A DNA stretch of 35,093 nucleotides from an uncultured Sphingomonas sp. (GCF_902806285.1 NZ_CADCWA010000202.1:1-35093), one strand, 5' to 3'. Counted from the stretch's first letter, positions 23,158 to 31,551 are shown. Program-made: numbers and translations. The notes: a model not told the origin generated them from the letters alone.

Positions 23158-24076
23158 AACCTGCGCGCTCCGGCCACGGCACGGCTCCGTCCGCATCAAC
23201 CAGCGTGAGCTTAGCGTCCGCGGTGACCGTCCCGATGCAGGCCATTGTCGGCGCATCGGGTGAAGAAAGTGTTGCCGTCGGATTCACGCCGGCGGGAAGT
23301 GCGGCCAGCAGGGCATAGTCGTCGCCGGCGGTGGCTGCGAACAACCGGGCGGAGCGCGTTTGTCCGCGTTCGGCGATGAAGGCGCGGGACAGCGGAAGTG
23401 CGCCGAGGTCGATCTCCGCCCCGCACCCGCTTGCCCGGCACATCCGCGAGATGTCCAGCAGCAGGCCGTCCGACACATCCATCATGGCGTTGGCGAGCGG
23501 GGCGAGCGCTCGGCCGGCGGCCAGCAAGGGCACGGGCCGGCGGTAAACGTCGACCAGGGCGCCGGCAGCGGCGGCATCCATCTGCAGCAGGGCCAGCCCT
23601 GCCGCGCTGTCGCCGAGGGTTCCGGCGAGCCACAGCCGGTCGCCGGCACGGGCGCCGGCGCGGGACGGGACGGGTGCAACCGCCCGGCCGATGGCGGTCA
23701 GGCCGAGCACGCGCGGCGTTGTGGAGGGCAGGCTGATTGTGTCCCCGCCGACCAGCGGCAGGCCGTAGCTCTCGCAGGCCGCGGCCACCCCCGTCAGAAA
23801 GCTCTCCTCCCAGCCGTCAGCTCCGGTCATGGTCAGGGACAGCAGCGCCGCCATCGGCTCCGCCCCCTTGGCGGCGAGGTCGGACAGGTTCACCGCCACC
23901 AGCTTCCAGCCCACGGACGCGGGCGGGTCGTCGGAAAGGAAGTGAACGCCTTCCGCGATGCTGTCGTGGGTGAGGACGAGGTCGCCGAGCACCGCGGCGT
24001 CGTCGAGCAGCCCGCGCGCCGCGGGGTCCGTGGCGATGCCGCGGAGCTGGTCGAGGAGGTCGGATTCGGCGGTCAT
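23138..24076 (-). CDS. thiL: Thiamine-monophosphate kinase
   Basis: It phosphorylates thiamine monophosphate to thiamine diphosphate, the last step of cofactor synthesis. The 312-residue protein has the PurM/AIRS-like fold: LLDDAAVLGDLVLTHDSIAEGVHF (24-47), the LVAVNLSDLAAKGAEP block, LVGGDT, and GDRLWLAGTLGDSAAGLALL. MMDVSDGLLLDI and TAGDDYALLAA follow. All metal and ATP motifs look intact. It lies between nusB and hppA, a usual alphaproteobacterial order, with a repeat element between it and nusB. No TPP riboswitch is visible. Confidence 0.95.
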   Translation of the reverse strand: MTAESDLLDQLRGIATDPAARGLLDDAAVLGDLVLTHDSIAEGVHFLSDDPPASVGWKLVAVNLSDLAAKGAEPMAALLSLTMTGADGWEESFLTGVAAACESYGLPLVGGDTISLPSTTPRVLGLTAIGRAVAPVPSRAGARAGDRLWLAGTLGDSAAGLALLQMDAAAAGALVDVYRRPVPLLAAGRALAPLANAMMDVSDGLLLDISRMCRASGCGAEIDLGALPLSRAFIAERGQTRSARLFAATAGDDYALLAALPAGVNPTATLSSPDAPTMACIGTVTADAKLTLVDADGAVPWPERAGYEHRSF

Positions 24077-24079
24077 AGC

Positions 24080-24185
24080 TCCTCCCCCCCGAGGGAGACG
24101 GCAGCCGCAGGCTGGCGGAGGGGTGGTGGCGACCTTACCCCTCCGTCACGCTGTCGCGTGACTTCTCCCCCAAGGGGGAGAGGCT
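24080..24185. repeat. REP-like palindromic intergenic element
   Basis: Between thiL and nusB is a run of nested inverted repeats: CAGCC-GCA-GGCTG (24102-24114), GTCACG-N6-CGTGAC (24145-24162) and TCTCCCCC-AA-GGGGGAGA (24164-24181). CTCC and GAGG blocks lie between them. The layout is like the short palindromic repeats scattered between genes in sphingomonad genomes. The last hairpin lies just after the nusB stop (24189) and could also end or stabilise that transcript. Confidence 0.7.
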
Positions 24186-24188
24186 GAT

Positions 24189-24638
24189 TCATCCCCGCGC
24201 CCCCTTGGCGATGCTGTCGAGCAGCCCGTTGACGAACGCCACTTCCTTGCGGTCGTAAAAGGCGTGGGCGACGTCGAGATATTCACTGATCACCGTGCCA
24301 ACCGGAACGTCGCGCCGGGCGAGCAGCTCGTAGGTGCCGGCGCGCAGGATGGCGCGCATCGGACGATCGAGCCGCTCGAGCTTCCAGCCTTCGGCCAGCC
24401 GCTCGACGATCAGCCGGTCGATCTCCTCGCGGCGGGCATGGGCTCCGCTCACCAAATCGTCGAAGAAGTCGATCTCGGCGTCGGCCAGCTCGGCGCCGTC
24501 GATGGTCTCGCCGATGCGGTGCTGGTGGAATTCGTGCAGCAGCTTCGGCAGGGCGGTGCCCTCCATCTCCTGCTGGTAGAGGGCCTGAACGGCGGCGAGG
24601 CGGGCGGCGGAACGCGAACGCGAGCGGGTGTGGGTCAT
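24189..24638 (-). CDS. nusB: Transcription antitermination factor NusB
   Basis: This RNA-binding helical protein works with NusE (S10) on boxA sites in rRNA operons. The 149-residue protein begins MTHTRSRSRSAARLAAVQALYQ. It has the family landmarks ALYQQEMEG, DFFDDLVSGAHARREEID, LERLDRPMRAILRAGTYELL and YLDVAHAFYDRKEVAFVNGLLD (in separate blocks). The frame is open far upstream; the ATG at 24638 gives the normal length. It starts 11 bases after the hydrolase stop, so both may be on one transcript. Confidence 0.96.
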   Translation of the reverse strand: MTHTRSRSRSAARLAAVQALYQQEMEGTALPKLLHEFHQHRIGETIDGAELADAEIDFFDDLVSGAHARREEIDRLIVERLAEGWKLERLDRPMRAILRAGTYELLARRDVPVGTVISEYLDVAHAFYDRKEVAFVNGLLDSIAKGARG

Positions 24639-24649
24639 GGGGTGCGGGC

Positions 24650-25549
24650 CTATGCGCCCTCTTCCCCGGCGAGAAAAGGGCCAAGCGCCGCGGCGACGGC
24701 TTCCGGCTTCTCCCATGGGACGAAGTGACCGGCATCGGGGATGCGGACGATCCGGAGGTCCTCGACCAGGCGGTCGAGGCCATCGAGCTGCAGCGGCAGC
24801 AGCGCCTCGTCCCGCATGCCCCAGACCACCAGCGCCGGGTTGCGGACGGTGGGAAAGGCGCCGAGCACCCAGTCGGGCACGGGTACGGTAAGGAACGGTG
24901 GCGGGACGTGGATGTGGCTGGCGCGGTACCAGTTCAGCATCGCGGTCAGCGCGCCCGGCCGGCTCCATTCGGCGATGTACTGGGCGCGTTCTTGCGGAGG
25001 GATGATGTGGAGGTCGACATGGGGGGAGAAGCTCTTCTCGAAGAAGGCGTCCATGCCCATCGCTTCCACCGCCTGCTCGAAGCCGGGGGTGCGGAAGGCG
25101 GTGATGTACTGGCTGGCCGCGCGCTGTTCGGCGCTCTCGATCAGGCTCTTCTGGAAGACGACGGGGTGGGGCGCGTTGACGATGCCCAAGCGCTCGACCC
25201 GTGGGTCGCCCTTGAGCGCCGCCGCCCAGGCGACTGCGCCGCCCCAATCGTGGCCGACCAGGGCGAACCGCTCGATCCCGAGGGCATCGGCCAGAGCGAA
25301 CAGGTCGGCGACGATCTTGTCGGTGCGGTACTCGTCAACCTCCTGCGGCCGGTTGGAGCCCGCGAACCCGCGCTGGTCGGGCATTACCAGGCGGAACCGG
25401 TCCTGCAGCAAGGGCGTGATGCCGCGCCAAGTGCGGTGGGATTCGGGGAAACCGTGAAGCAGGATAACCGGGGCCGCGTCCTCGGGTCCGGCGAGGGCAA
25501 CGTTGAGGGTAACGCCGGTCGATAGTGGCAGGCGGCGGAACTCGGTCAC
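24650..25549 (-). CDS. Alpha/beta hydrolase, epoxide-hydrolase-like
   Basis: This cytoplasmic hydrolase belongs to the epoxide hydrolase/haloalkane dehalogenase group. The 299-residue protein has the oxyanion motif HGFPESHRTW (32-41), the nucleophile elbow VGHDWGGAVAW with Asp101 and the catalytic His275 in DAGHFVPWEKPE. A helical cap domain lies between. An Asp nucleophile excludes ordinary esterases. The substrate is unknown. The GTG at 25549 overlaps the pirin stop by 4 bases (GTGA), so it is coupled to pirin; the long upstream frame is a shadow of pirin. Confidence 0.88.
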   Translation of the reverse strand: MTEFRRLPLSTGVTLNVALAGPEDAAPVILLHGFPESHRTWRGITPLLQDRFRLVMPDQRGFAGSNRPQEVDEYRTDKIVADLFALADALGIERFALVGHDWGGAVAWAAALKGDPRVERLGIVNAPHPVVFQKSLIESAEQRAASQYITAFRTPGFEQAVEAMGMDAFFEKSFSPHVDLHIIPPQERAQYIAEWSRPGALTAMLNWYRASHIHVPPPFLTVPVPDWVLGAFPTVRNPALVVWGMRDEALLPLQLDGLDRLVEDLRIVRIPDAGHFVPWEKPEAVAAALGPFLAGEEGA

Positions 25550-26448
25550 GGATAGCTGACCGTCTTGGGCACCTCGGGAATGGGGATCCACTCGTCGCGG
25601 TCGTCGGGCGGGAGGGCGAACTCGCCAGCCTTCCACGCGCGCTTGGCCTCGTTGATGCGCTCGCGGCTGGAGGAGACGAAGTTCCACCAAACATGGCGCT
25701 CGCCATCCATCGGCGCCCCGCCGCACAGCATCAGCCGCGCCCCGTAAGTGGAGCGCAGGAGCGGGCGGTGACCGGGCGCGAGCAGGACGAGGTGCTGCCG
25801 TTCCAGGGGCAGGCCGTCGATCGTGGCCGCGCCTTCCAGCAGGTAGACGGCGCGCTCATCCGCCTCCCCCTCCAGCTCCAGGCTGGCGCCGGGCGCGAGA
25901 TCGATCGCGGCGTAGAGCGTGGGCGAATGCTGGGTGACTGGCGAGCGCGCGCCATATGCCTCACCCATGATGAGGTTGAGCCGGATGCCGTCACCTTCGA
26001 TCACCGGTAGACGATCAGCCTCCACATGCTCGAACGCCGGGTCCTGCTCCTCGGTGGCTTGAGGCAGCGCGATCCAGGTCTGGATGCCGTCCAGCACCGG
26101 CCCCGCCGCGCGCTCGTCGCCCGGCGAGCGCTCCGAGTGGCTGATGCCGCGCCCGGCGGTCATCAGGTTGACCGCCCCCGGCTCGATCCGCTGCACGGTG
26201 CCCAGGCTGTCGCGATGGTCGATCGCGCCTTTGAACAGGTAGGTAACGGTCGCCAGGTTGATGTGCGGGTGCGGGCGGACGTCGATGCCCTCGTCCACGC
26301 CCAGCCGCGCCGGCCCCATCTGGTCGAAGAAGATGAACGGCCCGACCATGGTCCGCAGCGTGTGCGGCAGGGTACGGTGGACCTTGAAGCCACCCAGGTC
26401 GTGGCTGACCGGCGCCAGGCTCATCAGGATCGGGCTGTCGTTGTTCAT
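25546..26448 (-). CDS. Pirin-family protein
   Basis: This 300-residue bicupin protein has the N-terminal metal site RPHPHINLATVTYL (His59, His61) and ISHSE (His103 and Glu105), and the typical FDQMGPA and GGFKVHRTLP blocks. Pirins are iron-binding proteins; some act as quercetin-type dioxygenases and others as regulators. The second cupin domain (about 175-250) is less conserved, as usual. The start ATG overlaps the bolA stop by 4 bases, and its own stop overlaps the hydrolase start. The three form a bolA-pirin-hydrolase operon with nusB close behind. Confidence 0.93.
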   Translation of the reverse strand: MNNDSPILMSLAPVSHDLGGFKVHRTLPHTLRTMVGPFIFFDQMGPARLGVDEGIDVRPHPHINLATVTYLFKGAIDHRDSLGTVQRIEPGAVNLMTAGRGISHSERSPGDERAAGPVLDGIQTWIALPQATEEQDPAFEHVEADRLPVIEGDGIRLNLIMGEAYGARSPVTQHSPTLYAAIDLAPGASLELEGEADERAVYLLEGAATIDGLPLERQHLVLLAPGHRPLLRSTYGARLMLCGGAPMDGERHVWWNFVSSSRERINEAKRAWKAGEFALPPDDRDEWIPIPEVPKTVSYP

Positions 26449-26732
26449 TCGCCGGGCGCCTTTGCTGCGGTGATGGCGAGCGCGTGCACGCGTTCCTGCA
26501 TCAACTCGCCCAGCGCCCGATAGATCATCCGCTGCCGCTCGACGCGATTCTTGCCGGTGAAGGCCGGGCTCTCGATCAGGAGGCTGAAGTGGCTTTCGCC
26601 GGCGGGATTGTAGCCGCCGTGTCCGCGGTGCTGCTCGCTGTCGTCGTTCAGCTGAAGCTGCGTCGGGGCGAGCGCCTCCTGGAGACGAGCGGTGATCTCG
26701 CGGGCGACCGGGCCGGTGGAAGCTTGGTTCAT
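26445..26732 (-). CDS. bolA: BolA-family protein
   Basis: This 95-residue protein of the BolA fold (class II KH-like) works with monothiol glutaredoxins in iron-sulfur and stress pathways. Family features are LNDDSEQHRGHGG, a His-rich cluster, SHFSLLIESPAFTGKNRVERQRMIYRAL in two blocks, and the C-terminal VHALAITAAKAP. The frame is open to 26780, but the ATG at 26732 gives the usual length. It is divergent from the J-domain gene with 38 bases between the starts and is the first gene of its operon. Confidence 0.94.
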   Translation of the reverse strand: MNQASTGPVAREITARLQEALAPTQLQLNDDSEQHRGHGGYNPAGESHFSLLIESPAFTGKNRVERQRMIYRALGELMQERVHALAITAAKAPGE

Positions 26733-26770
26733 GGCGTCTATATTAGGCGGCTTGGCACAAGAGGACGAGA

Positions 26771-27349
26771 GTGGCGTCAAGAAGTCAGAAGTTTCACGGG
26801 CGGGTTGAAGGTGCGGCCGACCATTGCGCCATGCCCGGCTGCGCCCAGGCCGGCGAGTTCAAGGCGCCGCTGAGCGCCAGCAGCTTCGACGGGCCGGGCG
26901 AGTGGCAGTGGCTATGCCTCGACCATGTCCGCGAGCACAACGCGAGGTACAACTTCTTCGAAGGCATGAGCACGGAGGAGATCGAGGCGGCGCAGTCGCC
27001 GGTCGCCGCCTGGGACCGGGCGACCCGCGCCTTTGCGCATGGCGGTGCCGACCCCGCTCCGCCCTGGAGCGACTTCCGCGACCCGCTGGACGCGATCGCC
27101 GGACGCTTCGGGGCGCGGTTCAACGCCGCCGCGGGGCCGCAGAGCCGCTTCTCGGCGGGAGAGAGGCGGGCGCTCGAAGCCCTCGGGCTGGGGCCGGACA
27201 CCGACCTGCACGCGGTGCGCAAGCGCTATTCGGAGCTGGTCCGCCGCTACCACCCCGACCGCAACGGCGGCGACCGCAGCCAGGAGTCGAAGCTGCGCTC
27301 GGTGATCGACGCCTGGCAGGTGCTCAAGGCCGCCCCGGCGTTCGGCTGA
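26771..27349 (+). CDS. J-domain protein (DnaJ-like co-chaperone)
   Basis: The 192-residue protein ends in a J domain (about 132-190) that would stimulate Hsp70 ATPase. It contains ALEALGLGPDTDLHAVRKRYSEL, the HPD motif in RRYHPDRNGGDRS, and a final helix with LRSVIDAWQVLK (in blocks). The N-terminal part has a possible metal site (CAMPGCAQAG with a further CLDH) and no known name. GTG start with AAGAGG 6 bases before it. It is paired head-to-head with bolA. In many alphaproteobacteria the same pair is followed directly by cobS; here about 6 kb of other genes intervene. It abuts the SIMPL gene tail-to-tail without gap. Confidence 0.9.
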   Translation: MASRSQKFHGRVEGAADHCAMPGCAQAGEFKAPLSASSFDGPGEWQWLCLDHVREHNARYNFFEGMSTEEIEAAQSPVAAWDRATRAFAHGGADPAPPWSDFRDPLDAIAGRFGARFNAAAGPQSRFSAGERRALEALGLGPDTDLHAVRKRYSELVRRYHPDRNGGDRSQESKLRSVIDAWQVLKAAPAFG

Positions 27350-28090
27350 TCAGGCGGGTTCCAGCGCGAAGTCGACGCGGACCCGCACCTCCGTCCGGTT
27401 CACGCCGGGGTTGAACGGGGTGCCGGATTCCGGCGGGGGCGGCGGCGCGACCGCGGAGGTTTGGACCGCGGCGGCGTCCATCTCCATGCGCATCATCGGG
27501 GAAGGCGGCACGCCATATTCGCCGCCGTCGACGATGTTGACCACGCGCACGATCTTCAGGCCCGCCGCTTCGCCGTAAGCCTCCGCTCTCGCCCGGGCGG
27601 CCTTGTAGGCTGCGGCGTAGGCTGACCGGTTGGCGGTTTCGCGATCCGACACGCGCAGGCTTGGACCGCCGAGCACGTTGGCACCCGCTTCGGTGACGGC
27701 TGTCACGGCCTCGCCCACGCGGGCCATGTCGGTCAGCCGTACCTCGACGATGTTGGCGGCGCGGAACTGCCCGCGTTCCTTGCCATGGTCGATCCGCTGC
27801 AAGGACAGGTTCTGCGTCTGGAGATCGTCCGGCTTGACCCCCAGCCGCGTAAGCGCCTCCGTCACCCGCGCCATCTTCTCCCGGTTGAGCTGGCTGGCGC
27901 CGCCCGCGCTCGGCCCCTGGCTGGTGACGCCCAGCCGCAGCCGCGCTTCGTCCGGACGGCTGTCGGCCCGGCCCGTGGCCGAGATGGTCAGCAGCGTTTC
28001 GCCCGGCTCGACGCCGCGCGGATCGGGTTCGCGGGTCTGGCAAGCGGCGAGCAGGGGCAGGAGGGCGCAGGCAAGGGCAAGGTTACGCAT
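27350..28090 (-). CDS. SIMPL-domain (DUF541) lipoprotein
   Basis: The 246-residue periplasmic protein has a lipobox (LLAAC, Cys16) and a SIMPL domain. Typical blocks are ISATGRADSRPDEARLRLGV, an alpha/beta repeat with LTRLGVKPDDLQTQNLSLQ, and AAYKAARARAEAYGEAAGLK (each within a longer stretch). A proline-rich segment (about 210-223) precedes the last strand. The family is common, and its function is unclear (oxidative-stress and envelope roles are reported). The ribosome-binding site GAAGGAG is strong. A TATAAC box lies 30 bases upstream (28120-28125), with TTGACC 14 bases before it; the spacing is too short for a standard promoter. Confidence 0.87.
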   Translation of the reverse strand: MRNLALACALLPLLAACQTREPDPRGVEPGETLLTISATGRADSRPDEARLRLGVTSQGPSAGGASQLNREKMARVTEALTRLGVKPDDLQTQNLSLQRIDHGKERGQFRAANIVEVRLTDMARVGEAVTAVTEAGANVLGGPSLRVSDRETANRSAYAAAYKAARARAEAYGEAAGLKIVRVVNIVDGGEYGVPPSPMMRMEMDAAAVQTSAVAPPPPPESGTPFNPGVNRTEVRVRVDFALEPA

Positions 28091-28145
28091 GAACTGGCTC
28101 CTTCACAGAACGAGCCATTGTTATAGTGTTACATGCCGAGGTCAA

Positions 28146-28802
28146 TCAGTCGCGGTCAGGTGCCCCAAGCGGAAAATAGGGGCGGTACGGCCGCGCTTCG
28201 TCGACCGCCCGAGCGACGGCCGGGTGCGCCAGCAAGCGGGCGCGATAGGCTGCGAGCCTGGGCCGGGCGGGGCCGATCTCCTCCACCCAGTCGGCATAGA
28301 ACAGCGAAGGCGCGGCGGCGCAATCGGCCAGGGTGAATTGCTCGCCCACAGCCCAAGGGCCTTCGTCCAGATCCTCGTCGAGCCAGTCATAGGCAGTGTT
28401 GAGCCGCTCCCGCGCGACCCGGCGATCGGCCGGGTTGCGCTCTTCCTGCGGGCGCAGCGCATCCCAGACCACCGCGTTCATGTTGGTCATGACGCGCTGA
28501 TCGAAGATGCGGTCGAGCAAGCGGACTCGCCGCCCGAGTTCGCCGTCCGGGATCCAGCGGTGAGGTCCGGGGTGATGCGCGTCGAGGTGCTCGATGATGC
28601 AGGTCGATTCGGCAACGGTCCGCCCCTCGTCGACCAGGAGCGGAAACTGCCCGAACCGCCACCGGCGCTTCAGCTCCGCGCCATTGTCCGGGTGGGCGGG
28701 ATCGACCATGCGGAACTCGAACGGCGTGGCGTTGGCCCACAGCGGGATCAGCACCTTCCAGGTATAGCTGCTGAACGGATGACCGAAGAGTTGCAGGGTC
28801 AC
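28146..28802 (-). CDS. Glutathione S-transferase-like protein (first)
   Basis: The 218-residue protein has an N-terminal thioredoxin-fold domain (LQLFGHPFSSYTWKVLIPLW, then GQFPLLVDEGRTVAESTCIIEHLD) and an all-helical C-terminal domain containing WAVGEQFTLADCAAAPSLFY. The VAES pair fits the glutathione gamma-glutamyl site. The substrate is unknown. The GTG start overlaps the reductase stop by 4 bases, so it is the last gene of the seven-gene operon 32692-28146. Confidence 0.9.
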   Translation of the reverse strand: MTLQLFGHPFSSYTWKVLIPLWANATPFEFRMVDPAHPDNGAELKRRWRFGQFPLLVDEGRTVAESTCIIEHLDAHHPGPHRWIPDGELGRRVRLLDRIFDQRVMTNMNAVVWDALRPQEERNPADRRVARERLNTAYDWLDEDLDEGPWAVGEQFTLADCAAAPSLFYADWVEEIGPARPRLAAYRARLLAHPAVARAVDEARPYRPYFPLGAPDRD

Positions 28803-29521
28803 CAGCGCCCCTCCGCGATCGCGCGCTGCCGGGCTTGCTCGCGCCCGCTGTTCGACTGCGGCCCGGCCCAGCCCTGTTCGATCTCGCCGCCGGGTTCGTA
28901 GGTCGCGATGACCGCGCCCGAGCGGGTGACCTGGTGGTCGACCAGCCGCAAGCCCTTGGCAGGCGTGCCCTCGCCGAACAGCCGCTTGCCGGACCCAAGC
29001 ACCACCGGAAAGGTCATCAGCGTCAACCGGTCGAGCAGCCCGGCCGCGAGCAGCGCGGGGTAGATGGTGCTGCTGCCCTGGATCAGCAGGTCAGGGCCCT
29101 CGCCCTCCTTGACGGCGCGCAGTTCCTCCATGCTGCCGACCCGGTGGCTGTTGGACCAGCCGAGGTCGGGATTGCCGCGGGTCAGCACATATTTGTTGGC
29201 GCGCGTGAATGCCTCGCCCATCGCGATCGCCGCGGCCTCGCCATCGTCCTTGCCGGTGCGGTCGAACACCTCGCCGATCCCGGTCGCTTCGCCGCCGACA
29301 TAAGGCCAGTAGGCGGCGAAGATGTCGTAGGTGCGCCGCCCCAGCAGCAGGTCGTAGTCGCGGCCGAAGAAGGCGTCGACCGCGCCGCCCACGTCCTCGT
29401 CGAAGAACTGCGGCAACCAGCCGCCGTGGGCGAAGCCGCCGGTCGGGTCCTCGCTCGGCCCGCCCGGCGCCTGCATGACGCCGTCGAGCGAGACGAACAC
29501 GCTTCCGCGAATCTTACGCAT
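28799..29521 (-). CDS. RibD C-terminal / dihydrofolate-reductase-like protein
   Basis: The 240-residue protein has the DHFR-like fold of the RibD C-terminal domain: VFVSLDGVMQAPGGP near the start, LLLGRRTYDIFAAYWP, LLIQGSSTIYPALLAAGLLDRL, and VVLGSGKRLFGEG. Members bind NADPH; the substrate of these free-standing versions is mostly unknown. A Gln/Arg-rich C-terminal tail follows the fold. The ATG overlaps the stop of the preceding gene by 8 bases, so it is coupled within the operon. Confidence 0.88.
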   Translation of the reverse strand: MRKIRGSVFVSLDGVMQAPGGPSEDPTGGFAHGGWLPQFFDEDVGGAVDAFFGRDYDLLLGRRTYDIFAAYWPYVGGEATGIGEVFDRTGKDDGEAAAIAMGEAFTRANKYVLTRGNPDLGWSNSHRVGSMEELRAVKEGEGPDLLIQGSSTIYPALLAAGLLDRLTLMTFPVVLGSGKRLFGEGTPAKGLRLVDHQVTRSGAVIATYEPGGEIEQGWAGPQSNSGREQARQRAIAEGRW

Positions 29522-30014
29522 CGACCGTTTCTCCCGCGACCGCCGCTTCGATCCGGGTGATGTCGATCTTGCGCATGGTCATCATGGCTTCCATCGCGCG
29601 CTTGGCCGCAGCCGGGTCGGGGTTCTGCAGCGCCCGCATCAGCGCGCGCGGGGTGATCTGCCAGGAGAAGCCCCAGCGGTCCTTGCACCAGCCGCAATCG
29701 CTTTCCTGGCCGCCATCCCGGGTGATCGCGCTCCAGTAGCGATCCGTTTCCTCCTGATCGTCGGTCAGCACGACGAAGCTCACCGCTTCGTTCGGCTTGA
29801 AGTGGGGACCGCCGTTCAGCCCCAGGAAGGGGCGACCGAGAACGGTGAAGTCGACCGTGAGCTCATCACCCTGCTTACCGTCGGGGTAGTCGGAGGCGGC
29901 GGCCATGGCCGTGCCCACATGGCTGTCGGGAAAGGTGCGGGCATAGAACTCCGCAGCCTCGCGCGCCTGGCCGCGATCGAACCAGACACAGGTCACCAGC
30001 TTGTCGTTGCCCAT
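29514..30014 (-). CDS. PhnB-like VOC-fold protein
   Basis: The 166-residue protein has the PhnB/3-demethylubiquinone-methyltransferase-like VOC fold. It begins LVTCVWFDRGQAREAAEFYARTF, continues with LGRPFLGLNGGPHFKPNEAVSF and CGWCKDRWGFSWQITPR, and has a C-terminal methionine-rich helix (EAMMTMRKIDI). The family role is mostly unknown; members act on small molecules. The ATG at 30014 is preferred over the longer open frame, which begins in the spacer. It lies 16 bases after the two-domain VOC gene. Confidence 0.88.
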   Translation of the reverse strand: MGNDKLVTCVWFDRGQAREAAEFYARTFPDSHVGTAMAAASDYPDGKQGDELTVDFTVLGRPFLGLNGGPHFKPNEAVSFVVLTDDQEETDRYWSAITRDGGQESDCGWCKDRWGFSWQITPRALMRALQNPDPAAAKRAMEAMMTMRKIDITRIEAAVAGETVDA

Positions 30015-30030
30015 GATTGTCTCCTCTTGT

Positions 30031-30825
30031 TCAACGGTTGCGCGGGCCGACCAGCCCAAAGGCGGCGCCCTGCGGGTCGAGCGCGTTGATGGAATATTCG
30101 CCGCCGGGGATCTCGATCGGTTCCTGCAGCACCTGCCCGCCGCCCGAGCGCACCGCCTCTGTGGCTCCGTCGATGTCGTCGACGCCGATGTAGAAGGTCC
30201 AGGCCGACGCGGGCATCTGCGGCATCCTGGGCATGACCGCGCCGATCATCGTGCCGCCCCGGTAGAGGAACTGGTATTTGCCCAATTCGCCCATGTCCAT
30301 GTCCCCGTCCTGCCGCCAGCCGAAGTGGCGACCGTAGAAGTCGATCGCGCCAGCGGGGTCGGTCGTGGACAGCTCGTTCCAACGGACGTGCTGCGGCCGG
30401 TCAACGGAGAAGACGTCGCTGACCGCATCGGGCTGATCCCGCGGCGGCTCGGGCCGCATAACGTAGAAGGGCGCGCCCTGTGGGTCGGCGACCAGCGCGA
30501 AGCGGCCCACCCCGGGCAGGTCGTGCGCCGGCATCAGGGTGCGGCCGCCGTCGCCCTCGATCGCAGAGACGGCGGCATCCACATCATCGACCGCGATGTA
30601 GGTCAGCCAGCCCGGCCGGGCGCCGCCTTCGCGCATCTGATCCGAGAGTCGCATGACCCCGCCCGCATGCTTGCCGTCGCTGCGCCCGATCATGCGGTAG
30701 TCCATCTCGCCGGCCGCCTGCGGCTCGATGTCCCAGCCGACCACGGCGTCGTAGAAGCCCTTGGCCCCGTCCGGATCGGGGGTCATCAGCTCGTACCAGA
30801 TGAAGCTTCCCTGTTGGTTCGCCAT
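30031..30825 (-). CDS. Two-domain VOC (glyoxalase-fold) protein
   Basis: The 264-residue protein contains two VOC units of about 125 residues. The first has SFIWYELMTPDPDGAKGFYDAVVGWDI and VADPQGAPFYVM. The second has VRWNELSTTDPAGAIDFYGRHFGWRQ and ALDPQGAAFGLV (all within longer stretches). Each has the E/D-D-P-x-G-x-FY layout typical of the fold; the second lacks some usual metal ligands. Function is unknown, with a hydrolase-, dioxygenase- or resistance-type role possible. It starts 3 bases after the DUF1428 gene stop. Confidence 0.9.
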   Translation of the reverse strand: MANQQGSFIWYELMTPDPDGAKGFYDAVVGWDIEPQAAGEMDYRMIGRSDGKHAGGVMRLSDQMREGGARPGWLTYIAVDDVDAAVSAIEGDGGRTLMPAHDLPGVGRFALVADPQGAPFYVMRPEPPRDQPDAVSDVFSVDRPQHVRWNELSTTDPAGAIDFYGRHFGWRQDGDMDMGELGKYQFLYRGGTMIGAVMPRMPQMPASAWTFYIGVDDIDGATEAVRSGGGQVLQEPIEIPGGEYSINALDPQGAAFGLVGPRNR

Positions 30826-30828
30826 TGC

Positions 30829-31551
30829 TCAGCCTTTCCGCTCGTCGAGGATGGTCTCGAACCCGCCCCAGAACATGCGCTTGCCGTCGAACGGCATCTC
30901 GCCGTCGGGCTGCATCGCAGGCTCCTCCATGATCTTGGGCCAGGCCTCGTCGCGCGCCTGCTTGGAGGGCCATTCGATCCAGGAGAAGACGACAGCTTCG
31001 CCGGGCTCGGCCGCCACGGAGCGGCGAAAGTCGGTGACCTTGCCATCCGGCACGTCGTCGCCCCGGGCTTCAACCAGGCGAAGGGCGCCGTGCCTGCTGA
31101 AGTTCTCCCAGGCCTGGTTCGCCATGGCGCGATAAGCCTCCAGCTTGGCCTCGGGCACGGGCAGCACGAACCCGTCGACGTAGGTTCCGCCTGAACTGCC
31201 CACGTCGACGAAGGGCGCGAAGCCGCCGAACACCATGCGCTTGCCGTCAAACGGCATCGACTTGCCGACCTCCTCCATGCGGGGATCGCTCATGATCTTC
31301 TGGTTGGCCGCATCGCGGGCCGCGCGGTCCGGATATTCGAACCATGAGAAGACGACCTTCTCGCCCTCCTTGGCCTGCACGGCCCGGCGGAAGTCGGTGT
31401 GCTGGCCTTGCCTAACGTCGTCGTCCCACGCCTCGACGTGCCGCCGCACACCGAACTCGTGGAACAAGGGCACGCCTTGGGCCGCATGCTGGCGGTAGGC
31501 TTCGCGGTTCTCCTGCGGAACGGCGACGATGAAGCCTTCGATATATGTCAT
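30829..31551 (-). CDS. Duplicated DUF1428 protein
   Basis: The 240-residue protein consists of two copies of a roughly 115-residue DUF1428 unit (residues 1-115 and 122-236). Both copies carry the pattern Y-x-G/E-F, then ARG/RRHVEAxxDDV, a TDFRR segment, VVFSWxExP, and MPFDGKRMxxGGF. DUF1428 proteins are usually single, about 120 residues, with a dimeric alpha/beta-barrel fold; here the pseudo-dimer is one chain. The role is unknown. Its start shares ATGA with the second GST gene stop. The two copies still share near-identical DNA around 30876 and 31237, so the duplication is recent or under strong constraint. Confidence 0.87.
   Translation of the reverse strand: MTYIEGFIVAVPQENREAYRQHAAQGVPLFHEFGVRRHVEAWDDDVRQGQHTDFRRAVQAKEGEKVVFSWFEYPDRAARDAANQKIMSDPRMEEVGKSMPFDGKRMVFGGFAPFVDVGSSGGTYVDGFVLPVPEAKLEAYRAMANQAWENFSRHGALRLVEARGDDVPDGKVTDFRRSVAAEPGEAVVFSWIEWPSKQARDEAWPKIMEEPAMQPDGEMPFDGKRMFWGGFETILDERKG

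Noticed and set aside
24077-24188. TPP riboswitch near thiL
   Set aside because: The region consists of palindromic repeats and lacks the conserved TPP aptamer segments; it also lies upstream of thiL only as a short gap after nusB.
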